Positions 25,477 to 33,668 of a stretch of DNA of 64,000 nt are shown here, piece after piece. The position numbers and the translations under genes are program-made. Positions within the stretch are counted from its first letter, which is position 1; each line of letters starts with the position of its first letter. The DNA lies in contig JAETQD010000002.1 of NCBI GenBank assembly GCA_021770825.1, positions 124,001 through 188,000 on the forward strand, read 5' to 3'. This stretch comes from Clostridium sp. Its GTDB lineage: Bacteria > Bacillota > Clostridia > Lachnospirales > Lachnospiraceae. Below the pieces are notes generated by a model that did not search any database, was not told the DNA's origin, and was given only the letters and a program-made list of their open reading frames with translations.

Positions 25477-26619
25477 TCAGCGGTCCTTGTAATTTCCCGA
25501 AACGCCTTCCAGCTTTTTCGCCTTATATTCGGCGTAACGATTGTTTTCGATGGCCTCCCGTATCTCCGTCATCATGGTATTATAGAAATACAGATTATGG
25601 AGCACACAAAGGCGCATTCCCAGCATCTCCTTGGCCTTTAACAGATGTCTGATATACGCTCTGCTGTACGAGCGGCAGGCCGGACACTGACACCCCTCTT
25701 CAATGGGGCGCATATCCTTGGAAAACTGCTCATTAAAAAGATTCAGCTTTCCATGGTTGGTATAGACATGTCCATGACGTCCATTCCGCGTCGGGTAAAC
25801 ACAGTCGAAAAAATCCACTCCGCGGTCCACACTCTCTAAAATGTTGGCCGGGGTTCCCACCCCCATCAGATAGGTGGGCTTATTTTCCGGGAGATGAGGC
25901 ACCGTCACATCCAGAATCCGGTACATTTCCTCATGGCTCTCTCCCACAGCCAGACCGCCGAGGGCATAGCCATCGCAGTCCATTTCTGAGATTGCGTCCG
26001 CATGAGCGATACGGATGTCCTCAAAGGTTCCGCCCTGGTTGATTCCAAACAGGAGCTGTTCCTTATTCACCGTATCAGGAAGCCCATTGAGCCGCTCCAT
26101 CTCCGCCTTGCATCTCTGAAGCCACCGGGTGGTTCTTGCCACGGAATTTTCCATATATTCCCTGGTGCATGGATGGGGAGCACACTCATCAAAGGCCATG
26201 GCAATGGTGGAACCAAGGTTGGACTGAATCTGCATGCTCTCCTCCGGCCCCATGAAAATTTTGTGGCCGTCGATGTGGGAGTTAAAGTAAACTCCCTCTT
26301 CCTTTATTTTCCTTAAGCCGGCCAGGGAAAATACCTGGAAGCCGCCGGAATCGGTGAGAATCGGGCGGTCCCAGTTCATGAACTTATGAAGTCCGCCCAC
26401 CTCTTTAATCAGTTTGTCTCCGGTCCGCACATGAAGGTGGTAGGTGTTGGATAACTCCACCTGGGTTCCGATTTCCCTCAGATCATCCGTGGATACGGCG
26501 CCTTTGATGGCCCCCACGGTTCCCACATTCATGAAAACCGGCGTCTGGATCGTGCCGTGGACTGTGGTAACCTCAGCCCGCTTGGCACGTCCATCCTTTG
26601 CCAGAATTTTATACTGCAT
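25477..26619 (-). CDS. tgt: tRNA-guanine(34) transglycosylase
   Basis: The 380-residue enzyme exchanges guanine for preQ1 at the wobble position of GUN-anticodon tRNAs, a step to queuosine. I chose the ATG at 26619 (MQYKILAKDGRAKRAEV), which follows a GGGGA; the ATG at 26631 overlaps the secDF stop codon (TAATG) and is also possible. Key segments are LTDSGGFQVFSLA with the catalytic-base Asp (D91 region), FDCVYPTRNGRHG with the nucleophilic Asp, and the zinc site CQCPACRSYSRAYIRHL (CxCxxC...H). Confidence 0.97.
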   Translation of the reverse strand: MQYKILAKDGRAKRAEVTTVHGTIQTPVFMNVGTVGAIKGAVSTDDLREIGTQVELSNTYHLHVRTGDKLIKEVGGLHKFMNWDRPILTDSGGFQVFSLAGLRKIKEEGVYFNSHIDGHKIFMGPEESMQIQSNLGSTIAMAFDECAPHPCTREYMENSVARTTRWLQRCKAEMERLNGLPDTVNKEQLLFGINQGGTFEDIRIAHADAISEMDCDGYALGGLAVGESHEEMYRILDVTVPHLPENKPTYLMGVGTPANILESVDRGVDFFDCVYPTRNGRHGHVYTNHGKLNLFNEQFSKDMRPIEEGCQCPACRSYSRAYIRHLLKAKEMLGMRLCVLHNLYFYNTMMTEIREAIENNRYAEYKAKKLEGVSGNYKDR

Positions 26620-26630
26620 GGTTTTCCCCA

Positions 26631-28802
26631 TTAATTTTTCTTTTTCTTCATGCTCATCACGTACCAGAGAGCACCTGTTAAGCATACGGAAGAATAGGTT
26701 CCGCAGATGATACCTGCCATCAGCGGAAGTGCAAACTCACGGATAGAGGATACACCCATGATAAACAGCACCAGAACCATAACAAAAGTGGTCAGGGAAG
26801 TATTGATACTTCTTGTGAAGGTCTGTGTGATACTTAAGTTCACAATTCCTGCCAGATCTGCCTTCGGTCCCTGCAGCTTTAAGTTCTCACGGATACGGTC
26901 AAAGATAACGATGGTGGCGTTGATGGAGTAACCAACGATGGTAAGCAGGCAGGCGATGGCTGTGGAGCCCACGGACCATTTTGCCAGTGCATAGCACGCA
27001 ATTACCACCAGTACGTCATGAATCAGAGCAATAACGGCGCTGGCTGCAAAGCGGATATCTTTGAAACGAACCCAGATATAAAGCAGCATGAATACGGTTG
27101 CAATGGCAGTTGCCATAACAGCGTCCCGCTTCATCTCGGCGCTTACGGCACCGGAAATACTCTCAGCAACGATCTTTGTCTCATCCACGCCAAAATGCTC
27201 AACCAGGGCTGCATCCAGAGCCTGACGCTCTTCCACGTTGAGGGTTCTTGTCTTAATGATTACCTCTGTGGTTCCTGCAACTTTCTGGGTCTGGGTGTCA
27301 GCGCTTCCTGTGATCTCTTCGACAACAGGAACCACCTCATTGGAGATGCGCTCCAGGGACATATCCTCGTTGAAGGTTACGTTGGTGGAAGTACCACCCT
27401 GGAAATCCAGGCCGTAGTTGAAGGCGCCGCCGATGGAACCCTTGTTGATTCCCATGCCCACAAAGCCTGCACAGATCAGTACTGCAGAGATGGCAAAGCA
27501 GATCGCTTTCTTTCCAAGGAAATTAACCGGAGTCTTCTCTTTTCTGACGCCGTAGAACTTCTTATCGGCAAAGCCCAGCTCGTAAAGAGTATTCAGGGCG
27601 AATTTTGTCACAAACAGAGCTGTGAACATGGACAGCACAATACCGATGGCCAGTGTGGTGGCAAAGCCCTTAACGGTACCGGAGCCTCTCCAGTAAAGAA
27701 CGGCTGCGGCAATCAAGGTGGTCACGTTGCCGTCGATGATGGCGGATACGGCCTTTGCGAAACCTGTCTTGATGGCAGACTTTACGGTCTTTCCAAGGCC
27801 GATTTCTTCTTTAATACGTGTGAAGATAATAACGTTGGCATCCACAGCCATACCGATGGACAGGATAATACCTGCAATACCCGGTAATGTGAGGGTCACC
27901 TCAAAGGCTGCCAGTAAAATCAGCATCAGAGCCACATACAGGCACAGTGCGATGGATGCTGCAAGACCTGGAATCAGGTAAATTACAATCATAAACACGC
28001 ATACGATGGCAAAACCAATGGCTCCGGCCTTTAAGCTGGTGACAATGGCTTCCTGGCCAAGCTTTGCACCAACCACGTTGGAACGGAGCTCTTCCAGTTC
28101 CAGGGACAGGGAACCAATGCGGATGGTGGCCGCAAGACGGTCTGCCTCTTCATAGGAAGTCATTCCGGTGATGGATGCCTGGCCGCCTGTGATGGCTGCC
28201 TGAACGGTGGGGTTGGAGTAAACAACGCCGTCATAAACAATGGCAATGCGTTTTCCCACATTGGCTGCTGTTACCTCAGCAAACTTCTGTGCTCCCTCAT
28301 CGGTGAAGGTGAGGGCAACCTCATAGTTGTTGGAACCGGTCTGCTGGTCCTTATAGATCATGGGAGTGGCAGATGCCACATCGGTTCCTTCCAATACAGT
28401 CTGCATGTTCTCATCCAAAAACAGCAGGGAGCCGGGCTTACCAAGCTCTTCCAAAATCTTGTTTGCATCGGAAACACCCGGGATATCAATATTGATACGG
28501 TTGCTGCCTTCCTGATAAACCTCAGCCTCAGAGCTGTATGACTGCACTCTCTGCTGAAGCTTGTACTGAGTGTCAGACATGTCCTCAGCACTGGGGTTTG
28601 CCTCTTTTGCCTGGTAGGTGATGCTGACACCGCCTGCCAGATCCAGGCCCAGCTTAATGCCGCCTTCCTGGGAGGTCACGCCGTTCTCATCGGTGATAAG
28701 CTTGCTCTTCTGGAGCGTATCGTATCCGAAGTATCCGAAGATACCGATGACAACGAGGAGGCCCAAAAGGAAGAGAAGGCCCTTTCCTTTGTTGCTCTTC
28801 AT
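26631..28802 (-). CDS. secDF: fused preprotein translocase subunits SecD-SecF
   Basis: The 723-residue protein joins SecD (about 1-410) and SecF (about 430-723), twelve TM segments in all, which uses proton or sodium motive force to complete export. GGIKLGLDLAGGVSITYQ (about 46-63) and the periplasmic P1 region are SecD. GIAGIILSIGMAVDANVIIFTRIKEE (about 306-331) is SecD TM4-5, and FNYGLDFQGGTSTNV begins SecF. SIGMAVDAN and VGYSINATIVIFDRIREN carry the ion-path residues. Fusion is common in Clostridia. It precedes tgt with overlapping stop and start. Confidence 0.97.
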   Translation of the reverse strand: MKSNKGKGLLFLLGLLVVIGIFGYFGYDTLQKSKLITDENGVTSQEGGIKLGLDLAGGVSITYQAKEANPSAEDMSDTQYKLQQRVQSYSSEAEVYQEGSNRINIDIPGVSDANKILEELGKPGSLLFLDENMQTVLEGTDVASATPMIYKDQQTGSNNYEVALTFTDEGAQKFAEVTAANVGKRIAIVYDGVVYSNPTVQAAITGGQASITGMTSYEEADRLAATIRIGSLSLELEELRSNVVGAKLGQEAIVTSLKAGAIGFAIVCVFMIVIYLIPGLAASIALCLYVALMLILLAAFEVTLTLPGIAGIILSIGMAVDANVIIFTRIKEEIGLGKTVKSAIKTGFAKAVSAIIDGNVTTLIAAAVLYWRGSGTVKGFATTLAIGIVLSMFTALFVTKFALNTLYELGFADKKFYGVRKEKTPVNFLGKKAICFAISAVLICAGFVGMGINKGSIGGAFNYGLDFQGGTSTNVTFNEDMSLERISNEVVPVVEEITGSADTQTQKVAGTTEVIIKTRTLNVEERQALDAALVEHFGVDETKIVAESISGAVSAEMKRDAVMATAIATVFMLLYIWVRFKDIRFAASAVIALIHDVLVVIACYALAKWSVGSTAIACLLTIVGYSINATIVIFDRIRENLKLQGPKADLAGIVNLSITQTFTRSINTSLTTFVMVLVLFIMGVSSIREFALPLMAGIICGTYSSVCLTGALWYVMSMKKKKN

Positions 28803-28847
28803 GGTTCTCTTTCTCCTTAACTTTTTAAATATTTCGAGATGGCTTCC

Positions 28848-30239
28848 CTATTCTGACAGGGCCGCCCTTATCATAATGGCACACTCGATGCGTTTTTTCT
28901 GCATCGCGCAACCGATATCATAAGCGTCTGTGATTTTGCCGTGGAAGTTGTAGGAATTGGCTGCACAGCCGCCGCTGCAATAGAATCTTGCAAAGCAGTC
29001 CTTACATTTGTCCTTGGCGTATACGTTGCAGAGCTTGAATTCATCCCGCACTGCAGTGTTGGTGATTCCTTCATCCACATTTCCCAGAAGGAAGTTTTCC
29101 ATGCCCACGAACTGGTGGCAGGGATAGAAGTCTCCCCAGGGGGTGACTGCCAGGTATTCCGTTCCCGAGCCGCAGCCGGAAAGACGCTTGGCCACACAGG
29201 GACCCTGGTTTAAATCAATCATAAAATGGAAAAATTTAAAGCCGCGGCCTTCCTTTTCCCGTTTAATGAACTCCTTGGCCAGCTTATCGTACTCCTCCAT
29301 GATCTGGGGCAGGTCCTCCTCGCGGATGGAGTAGGGCTCATCGGGAGATGCCACCACCGGTTCTACGGAGAGCTTTTCAAAGCCCAGATCAGCAAAGTGC
29401 AGCACGTCCTGAGAAAAATCCAGGTTGTTTCTGGTAAAGGTTCCGCGGACAAAGTAGTCTTTTTCTCCACGTGATTTTGCAAATTTCTGGAATTTCGGAA
29501 CAATTAAATCATAACTGCCGGTTCCATTGCGGAAGGGGCGCATTCTGTCATTGACTTCTTTTCTTCCGTCCAGGCTTAAGACCACATTGCTCATTTCTCT
29601 GTTGCAGAAGTCCATAATTTCATCATTTAAAAGGACTCCGTTGGTGGTCAGGGTAAAGCGGAATTTTTTGTTGTGTTCCTTTTCCTGGGAGCGGCCGTAT
29701 TCCACAAGCTGCTTTACCACATTCCAGTTCATAAGAGGCTCGCCTCCAAAGAAGTCCACCTCCAGATTGATCCGGTTTCCGGAATTGGCAATGAGGAAAT
29801 CCAGGGCCTTTTTTCCCACTTCAAAGCTCATTAAGGCACGGCGGCCATGGTACTCGCCTTCTTCGGCGAAGCAGTACTGACAGGCCAGGTTGCAATCGTG
29901 AGCGATGTGGAGACAGAGGGCCTTTACCACGGTCTGGCGCTTTTTAAAGTCTACCACATAATCTTTGTAAATGTCTGCCGTAAACAGCTCTTCTGCGTCG
30001 ATTAACTCCTGGACATCAGAAAGGGCGTCCAGAAGGTCTTCCTCTGTGTACTTGGAGGAGAGAGTATTGAAGACACAGGATTTCTGGTCCTCCGTAAGGG
30101 GCTCCGGATGTTCCATATCAGGGACATGGGGCACCAGAGCCTCTACCACATCATAGAGTAAGGCATCCACCGAATGGACCGAACCGCTGTTGACATCCAG
30201 AACGATATAATATCCGTTGTTGATGTACTGATGTATCAA
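28848..30239 (-). CDS. scfB: SCIFF-peptide maturase, radical SAM thioether-forming enzyme
   Basis: The start is a TTG at 30239 (translated M-IHQYINNGYYIVLDV), 7 nt after AGGAG; the upstream in-frame ATG at 30305 has no site. The protein has about 463 residues. An N-terminal peptide-binding domain (RRE-like) is followed by a radical SAM core with CNLACQYCF (CxxxCxxC) and FFGGEPLMNW. A C-terminal SPASM domain has many cysteines (CGSGTEYLAV, YPCHQF, CKDCFARFYCSGGCAAN) for auxiliary clusters. The family installs Cys-to-Thr thioether links in the SCIFF peptide, encoded just upstream. Confidence 0.95.
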   Translation of the reverse strand: MIHQYINNGYYIVLDVNSGSVHSVDALLYDVVEALVPHVPDMEHPEPLTEDQKSCVFNTLSSKYTEEDLLDALSDVQELIDAEELFTADIYKDYVVDFKKRQTVVKALCLHIAHDCNLACQYCFAEEGEYHGRRALMSFEVGKKALDFLIANSGNRINLEVDFFGGEPLMNWNVVKQLVEYGRSQEKEHNKKFRFTLTTNGVLLNDEIMDFCNREMSNVVLSLDGRKEVNDRMRPFRNGTGSYDLIVPKFQKFAKSRGEKDYFVRGTFTRNNLDFSQDVLHFADLGFEKLSVEPVVASPDEPYSIREEDLPQIMEEYDKLAKEFIKREKEGRGFKFFHFMIDLNQGPCVAKRLSGCGSGTEYLAVTPWGDFYPCHQFVGMENFLLGNVDEGITNTAVRDEFKLCNVYAKDKCKDCFARFYCSGGCAANSYNFHGKITDAYDIGCAMQKKRIECAIMIRAALSE

Positions 30240-30292
30240 AACAATTCTCCTAGCTTGGGTTGGATTTGGAATTTTCCATGTGACAACAATAG

Positions 30293-30318
30293 CCCCTACA
30301 ATCATACGACCGTAGGGG
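30293..30318 (-). promoter_or_regulatory. hairpin between scfA and scfB
   Basis: CCCCTAC and GTAGGGG form a 7-bp stem with a 12-nt loop in the 116-nt gap between the peptide gene and its maturase. On the minus strand it lacks a U-run after it, so it probably protects the 3' end or attenuates rather than terminates fully. On the plus strand it is followed by TCTTTTT. Confidence 0.5.
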
Positions 30319-30355
30319 TCTTTTTAAAAACTTCTGATTGTCTGAAGCCCCGCCA

Positions 30356-30502
30356 TTAGCGGTTGCTGTTTTCGCAGCTCTGGTTTCCTACTGTGCAGGA
30401 TGTCTTACATGCAGACTGGCAGGATGTCTGGCACTCGCCGCAGCCGCCTTTTTTCATGCTGTTCTTTAATGTGTTGGAGCTTAAGGTTTTAACGTGTTTC
30501 AT
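30356..30502 (-). CDS. scfA: SCIFF ribosomal natural product precursor peptide
   Basis: The 48-codon gene starts with ATG at 30502, with AGGAGGACTAAAAAT upstream; a longer open frame running to 30994 has no supporting start. The peptide begins MKHVKTLSSNTLKNSMKKGG and carries six cysteines (C21, C24, C28, C32, C36, C43), the 'six cysteines in forty-five residues' pattern. It is nearly universal in Clostridia and is modified by ScfB. The cellular role of the product is unknown. It has its own strong promoter at 30593-30621. Confidence 0.95.
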   Translation of the reverse strand: MKHVKTLSSNTLKNSMKKGGCGECQTSCQSACKTSCTVGNQSCENSNR

Positions 30503-30592
30503 ATTTTTAGTCCTCCTGATGGTTTTTATTGTTGGGAGCGATAAGTAACTGGAGCCGGGACTCTGCGGTGCAGCGGCTCGCTTTCGCGGACA

Positions 30593-30621
30593 ATTATACC
30601 ATACCAATTCCCAAGTTGCAA
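30593..30621 (-). promoter_or_regulatory. promoter of scfA
   Basis: On the minus strand TTGCAA (30621-30616), a 17-nt spacer and TATAAT (30598-30593) lie about 90 nt before the scfA start. Confidence 0.75.
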
Positions 30622-30694
30622 TAGGGATAATTTGAGGGTACGGTGAATAATATTTAGCAAACAGGCTGATTTTTATTAGGAAAGGAGCGGGTTC

Positions 30695-31054
30695 ATGCTT
30701 AGCCAAAGAATCTGGCGTGTGGTACGCACGCTGATTATCACTTACATAATTTCCGGTATCCTTCTGGCCGGACTGGCTTTTGTACTTTTCAAATTCCGGC
30801 TTCCGGAAAGCCAGGTGAACATGGGAGTCAACGGGGTATACATTCTCTCCTGTCTCATCGGCGGCTTTCTTGCCGGAAAGACCCAGAAAACCCGCCGGTT
30901 CTTCTGGGGACTCCTCACCGGCGGGCTCTATTTTGCTTTTCTTTTTCTCATGTCCTTCTTTCAGGACGGCGGCATCACAGGCGATCCCCTTCATGTTGCC
31001 ACAGTCCTGGCCATGTGCGCTCTGAGCGGAATGGCCGGGGGAATGCTAAGCTAA
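30695..31054 (+). CDS. TIGR04086-type four-TM membrane protein
   Basis: The 119-residue protein has four TM segments (about 12-34, 46-65, 72-92, 98-117), with GVYILSCLIGGFLAGKTQKTRRFFWGLLTGGLYFAFLF in the middle. Small four-TM proteins of this type (TIGR04086, YrzE-like) are regularly found next to the SCIFF/yajC/secDF cluster in Clostridia; function is unknown. AAAGGAG lies upstream of the ATG. It is divergent from scfA and 10 nt from the converging ABC operon end. Confidence 0.8.
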   Translation: MLSQRIWRVVRTLIITYIISGILLAGLAFVLFKFRLPESQVNMGVNGVYILSCLIGGFLAGKTQKTRRFFWGLLTGGLYFAFLFLMSFFQDGGITGDPLHVATVLAMCALSGMAGGMLS

Positions 31055-31063
31055 CACATTTCA

Positions 31064-31798
31064 TTAAAGGACCTTGCTCAGGAAATTTTTCAGGCGTTCG
31101 TTTTTCGGGTGCTCGAAAAATTCTCTGGGCTCGTTTTCCTCCAGGAAATATCCCTCGTCCATGAACATGACCCTGGTTGCCACCTCTTTGGCAAAGCCCA
31201 TTTCGTGGGTTACCACCACCATGGTCATTTTCTCCTCTGCCAGATCCCGCATAACACTTAATACCTCGCCCACCATCTCCGGGTCCAAAGCCGATGTGGG
31301 CTCGTCAAACAGCATCACATCCGGCTTCATGCACAGAGCGCGGACAATGGCAATTCTCTGCTTTTGTCCGCCGGAGAGCTGGCTTGGGTAGGCATCAGCC
31401 CGGTCAGCCAGGCCGACTCTTTTAAGAAGCTGCATGGCGGTTTCCTCTGCCTCCTCCTGACTTTTCCCCTGAAGCTTCATGGGGGCAATGGTCAGGTTTT
31501 TCATGATTGTCATGTGGGGGAACAGATTAAACTGCTGAAATACCATTCCCATCTTCTGGCGGTGACGGTCAATGTCTGTTTTGGGATCCGTGATATCCAC
31601 GCCCTCAAAAAAGATTTTTCCTGCCGTGGGCTCCTCCAGGCGGTTTAAACACCGGAGAAAGGTACTTTTACCTGAACCGGACGGTCCCACCACAAAGACC
31701 ACGTCGCCCTTCTTGATATCTACGGTGATTCCCTTCAGAACGCGGAGATCTCCAAAACTTTTTTCCAGATTTTCCACCTGAATCAGGGGCTTTTGCAT
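31064..31798 (-). CDS. polar amino acid ABC transporter ATP-binding protein
   Basis: The 244-residue ATPase starts at the ATG at 31798 ([16 protein letters not shown]), one nt after the permease stop, with AAGTGAG inside the permease end as ribosome binding site. Walker A is GPSGSGKST (about 37-45), the signature is LSGGQKQR (about 140-147), Walker B is [15 protein letters not shown] (about 160-174), and the H-loop is VVTHEMGF. It belongs to the GlnQ/HisP class (PAAT family). It is the last gene of a binding-protein, permease, ATPase operon. Confidence 0.95.
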   Translation of the reverse strand: MQKPLIQVENLEKSFGDLRVLKGITVDIKKGDVVFVVGPSGSGKSTFLRCLNRLEEPTAGKIFFEGVDITDPKTDIDRHRQKMGMVFQQFNLFPHMTIMKNLTIAPMKLQGKSQEEAEETAMQLLKRVGLADRADAYPSQLSGGQKQRIAIVRALCMKPDVMLFDEPTSALDPEMVGEVLSVMRDLAEEKMTMVVVTHEMGFAKEVATRVMFMDEGYFLEENEPREFFEHPKNERLKNFLSKVL

Positions 31799-31799
31799 A

Positions 31800-32492
31800 T
31801 TATCGCTCACTTCTTCTAAGCCTCCTCTCCAGAATCTGTACCAGTTTGGTGAATACCACAACCAAAGTCAGGTAAATAAGCGCCACTGCAATGAGGGGCA
31901 TAAATGCGTCATAGGTACGGCTCCGGATAATATCGCCGCCCTTGGTTAAATCCTGAAGGGCGATGTATCCTGCAACGGAGGTTTCCTTTAATAAAGCGAT
32001 AAACTCGTTGCAGAGGGCCGGAAGCACGTTTTTAAATGCCTGCGGCATAATGATGTACCACATGGTCTGGGAATAATTAAAGCCCAGGCTGCGTCCTGCC
32101 TCAAACTGGCCTGCCTCGATGGACATGATTCCGCTTCGGAAGATCTCTGCCACATAGGCTCCTGAGTTGATGCCGAAGGCCAGAATTGCCACCAGCGTCT
32201 TATCAATTTTCACCGAACCAAACACAACGAAATAGATAATCAAAAGCTGAACTACCACCGGAGTTCCGCGGATTACGGTCAGATACAGGCTGCACAGAGC
32301 ATTGAGAATTTTCATCTTCCCGGTCTTGTCATGGCCGGTACGCACCAGTGCGATGAAAAATCCGATGATAACTCCTGCAATGCCTGCAAACAATGTCACC
32401 TTCAAGGTTATCATCAGGCCGTCAGTAATATATTTCCATTGATTATCTGTCACAAAGTTCAGGACGAACCTGTTTGCAAAATTTTCCCACAT
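31800..32492 (-). CDS. polar amino acid ABC transporter permease
   Basis: The 230-residue protein has five TM segments and the EAA loop [30 protein letters not shown] (about 132-161) that contacts the ATPase. [17 protein letters not shown] (about 73-89) is typical of HisM/GlnP-type permeases. A homodimer is likely because only one permease gene is present. It starts 13 nt after the binding-protein gene. Confidence 0.95.
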   Translation of the reverse strand: MWENFANRFVLNFVTDNQWKYITDGLMITLKVTLFAGIAGVIIGFFIALVRTGHDKTGKMKILNALCSLYLTVIRGTPVVVQLLIIYFVVFGSVKIDKTLVAILAFGINSGAYVAEIFRSGIMSIEAGQFEAGRSLGFNYSQTMWYIIMPQAFKNVLPALCNEFIALLKETSVAGYIALQDLTKGGDIIRSRTYDAFMPLIAVALIYLTLVVVFTKLVQILERRLRRSER

Positions 32493-32505
32493 GTTTTACT
32501 CTCTC

Positions 32506-33348
32506 TTATTCTGCTGTGATATACTTATCAACGATTTTCTGTAATTCGCCGGACTCCTTTAAGCTTGCAATGGCGGCGTTGATGCCCTCCACAAGCTCTG
32601 TGTTGCCCTTCTTTACGCAGATTGCATACTCCTCTGTGGTCAGAGCCTCGTCTAAGATCTTTAAACCTTCATTCTGGGAAACGAATACCTTTGCCGGCTC
32701 GCCGTCGATGACAACTGCATCAATCTTATTTTGCATCAGAGCCTGAACAGCCTCAAATCCCTTGTTGTACCGTTCCACGGTTGCATCCGGAATATCTCCG
32801 GCGTAAATATCACCTGTGGTTCCAAGCTGTACGCCGATGGTCTTTCCATTGAGATCATCGGGAGTGGCAATGTCGCTGTCTTCTCTTACGATGATTACCT
32901 GCGTTGCAGTTGCATAAGAATCAGAGAAATCAACACTCTGTAAACGCTTCTCATCCACAGTCATACCTGCTGCACCGAAATCTGCCTTGCCGGACTGTAC
33001 AGCCGGAATGATGGAATCGAATGCCATATCCTCAACCTCAAAATCCATTCCCATCTCTTCTGCGATGGCCTTTGCGATCTCCACGTCAATTCCTACGATT
33101 TCGCCGCCTTCATAAAATTCATAGGGCGGGAATTCAGCGTTCGTTGCCATCACAAGAACTCCGCCGGAAGCCTTGGATTCTTCCGCAGCCTCAGTGGTCT
33201 CCTCTGCCTTTGCTGTGGTTTCTTCTGTCTTGGCCTCAGCGGCTGTGGTAGCTGCTGCTATGGTCTCTTCTGCGCTCTTGGAGCTGCAGCCTGCCAAGGA
33301 TGCTGCCATGCATGCTGCCAGTGTTAAGGTTAAAATTTTCTTCTTCAT
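32506..33348 (-). CDS. amino acid ABC transporter substrate-binding lipoprotein
   Basis: The 280-residue precursor has a lipoprotein signal with lipobox LAGC (Cys21) after MKKKILTLTLAACMAAS. A low-complexity Ala/Glu/Thr linker (about 25-60) would hold the domain off the membrane. The SBP_bac_3 domain begins GGVLVMATNAEFPPYEFYEGGEIVGIDVEIAKAIAEEMG and includes DFGAAGMTVDEKR. Substrate is a polar amino acid, not resolvable further. GGAGG precedes the ATG. It is the first gene of the operon. Confidence 0.95.
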   Translation of the reverse strand: MKKKILTLTLAACMAASLAGCSSKSAEETIAAATTAAEAKTEETTAKAEETTEAAEESKASGGVLVMATNAEFPPYEFYEGGEIVGIDVEIAKAIAEEMGMDFEVEDMAFDSIIPAVQSGKADFGAAGMTVDEKRLQSVDFSDSYATATQVIIVREDSDIATPDDLNGKTIGVQLGTTGDIYAGDIPDATVERYNKGFEAVQALMQNKIDAVVIDGEPAKVFVSQNEGLKILDEALTTEEYAICVKKGNTELVEGINAAIASLKESGELQKIVDKYITAE

Positions 33349-33420
33349 AATTATATCCTCCTCTTACAGGGCGTTATGCGCCATTCTGCATAAATATTAA
33401 TTTTTTAGCAGTAAACATAC

Positions 33421-33447
33421 ATTATAACAACTTTCCTGTTTCGTCAA
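33421..33447 (-). promoter_or_regulatory. promoter of the amino acid importer operon
   Basis: On the minus strand TTGACG (33447-33442) and TATAAT (33426-33421) have good hexamers but a short 15-nt spacer, 73 nt before the ATG. Confidence 0.5.
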
Positions 33448-33471
33448 GAGGGAATTTGCTTTTTATCTGCG

Positions 33472-33516
33472 AAAAAGGCAGCATCCTCCGTTTTTCCGGA
33501 GTAATGCTGCCTTTTG
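33472..33516 (-). terminator. intrinsic terminator after the orphan decarboxylase-subunit operon
   Basis: AAGGCAGCAT (33475-33484) pairs with ATGCTGCCTT (33504-33513), with an inner CTCCG/CGGAG stem, and runs of A and T on both sides. It ends the gcdB-like operon before the amino acid importer promoter. Confidence 0.9.
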
Positions 33517-33538
33517 TATTGCTTCTATATATAATAGA

Positions 33539-33658
33539 TTATCTGTTTCCGAACTTTGCCAGCAGATAAACCACCAGCGCCAGAAGGGCAATTACAACAA
33601 AGATTCCGACCATTCCCTTCCACATGATTCCGAAGGCCATTAACATATTTTCACTCAT
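33539..33658 (-). CDS. 39-residue single-TM protein, mini OadG/GcdD-like subunit
   Basis: A short open frame begins with ATG at 33658, 10 nt after the beta subunit stop and preceded by AGGAGGTAAAAG. The product begins MSENMLMAFGIMWKGMVGIF, continues through a Val/Ala/Leu-rich TM helix, and ends LLAKFGNR at residue 39. Gamma/delta subunits of sodium-pumping decarboxylases begin with just such a helix with a G-M-G/V-hydrophobic pattern, but have an additional soluble tail missing here. It probably assembles with the beta subunit. The short size means it is easily missed by gene callers. Confidence 0.8.
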   Translation of the reverse strand: MSENMLMAFGIMWKGMVGIFVVIALLALVVYLLAKFGNR

Positions 33659-33668
33659 CTTTTACCTC

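Noticed and set aside
30356-30994. A 212-codon frame covering the SCIFF peptide gene
   Set aside because: Only the last 48 codons show the SCIFF signature and have an AGGAGG-preceded ATG. The upstream part overlaps the scfA promoter and the divergent gene.
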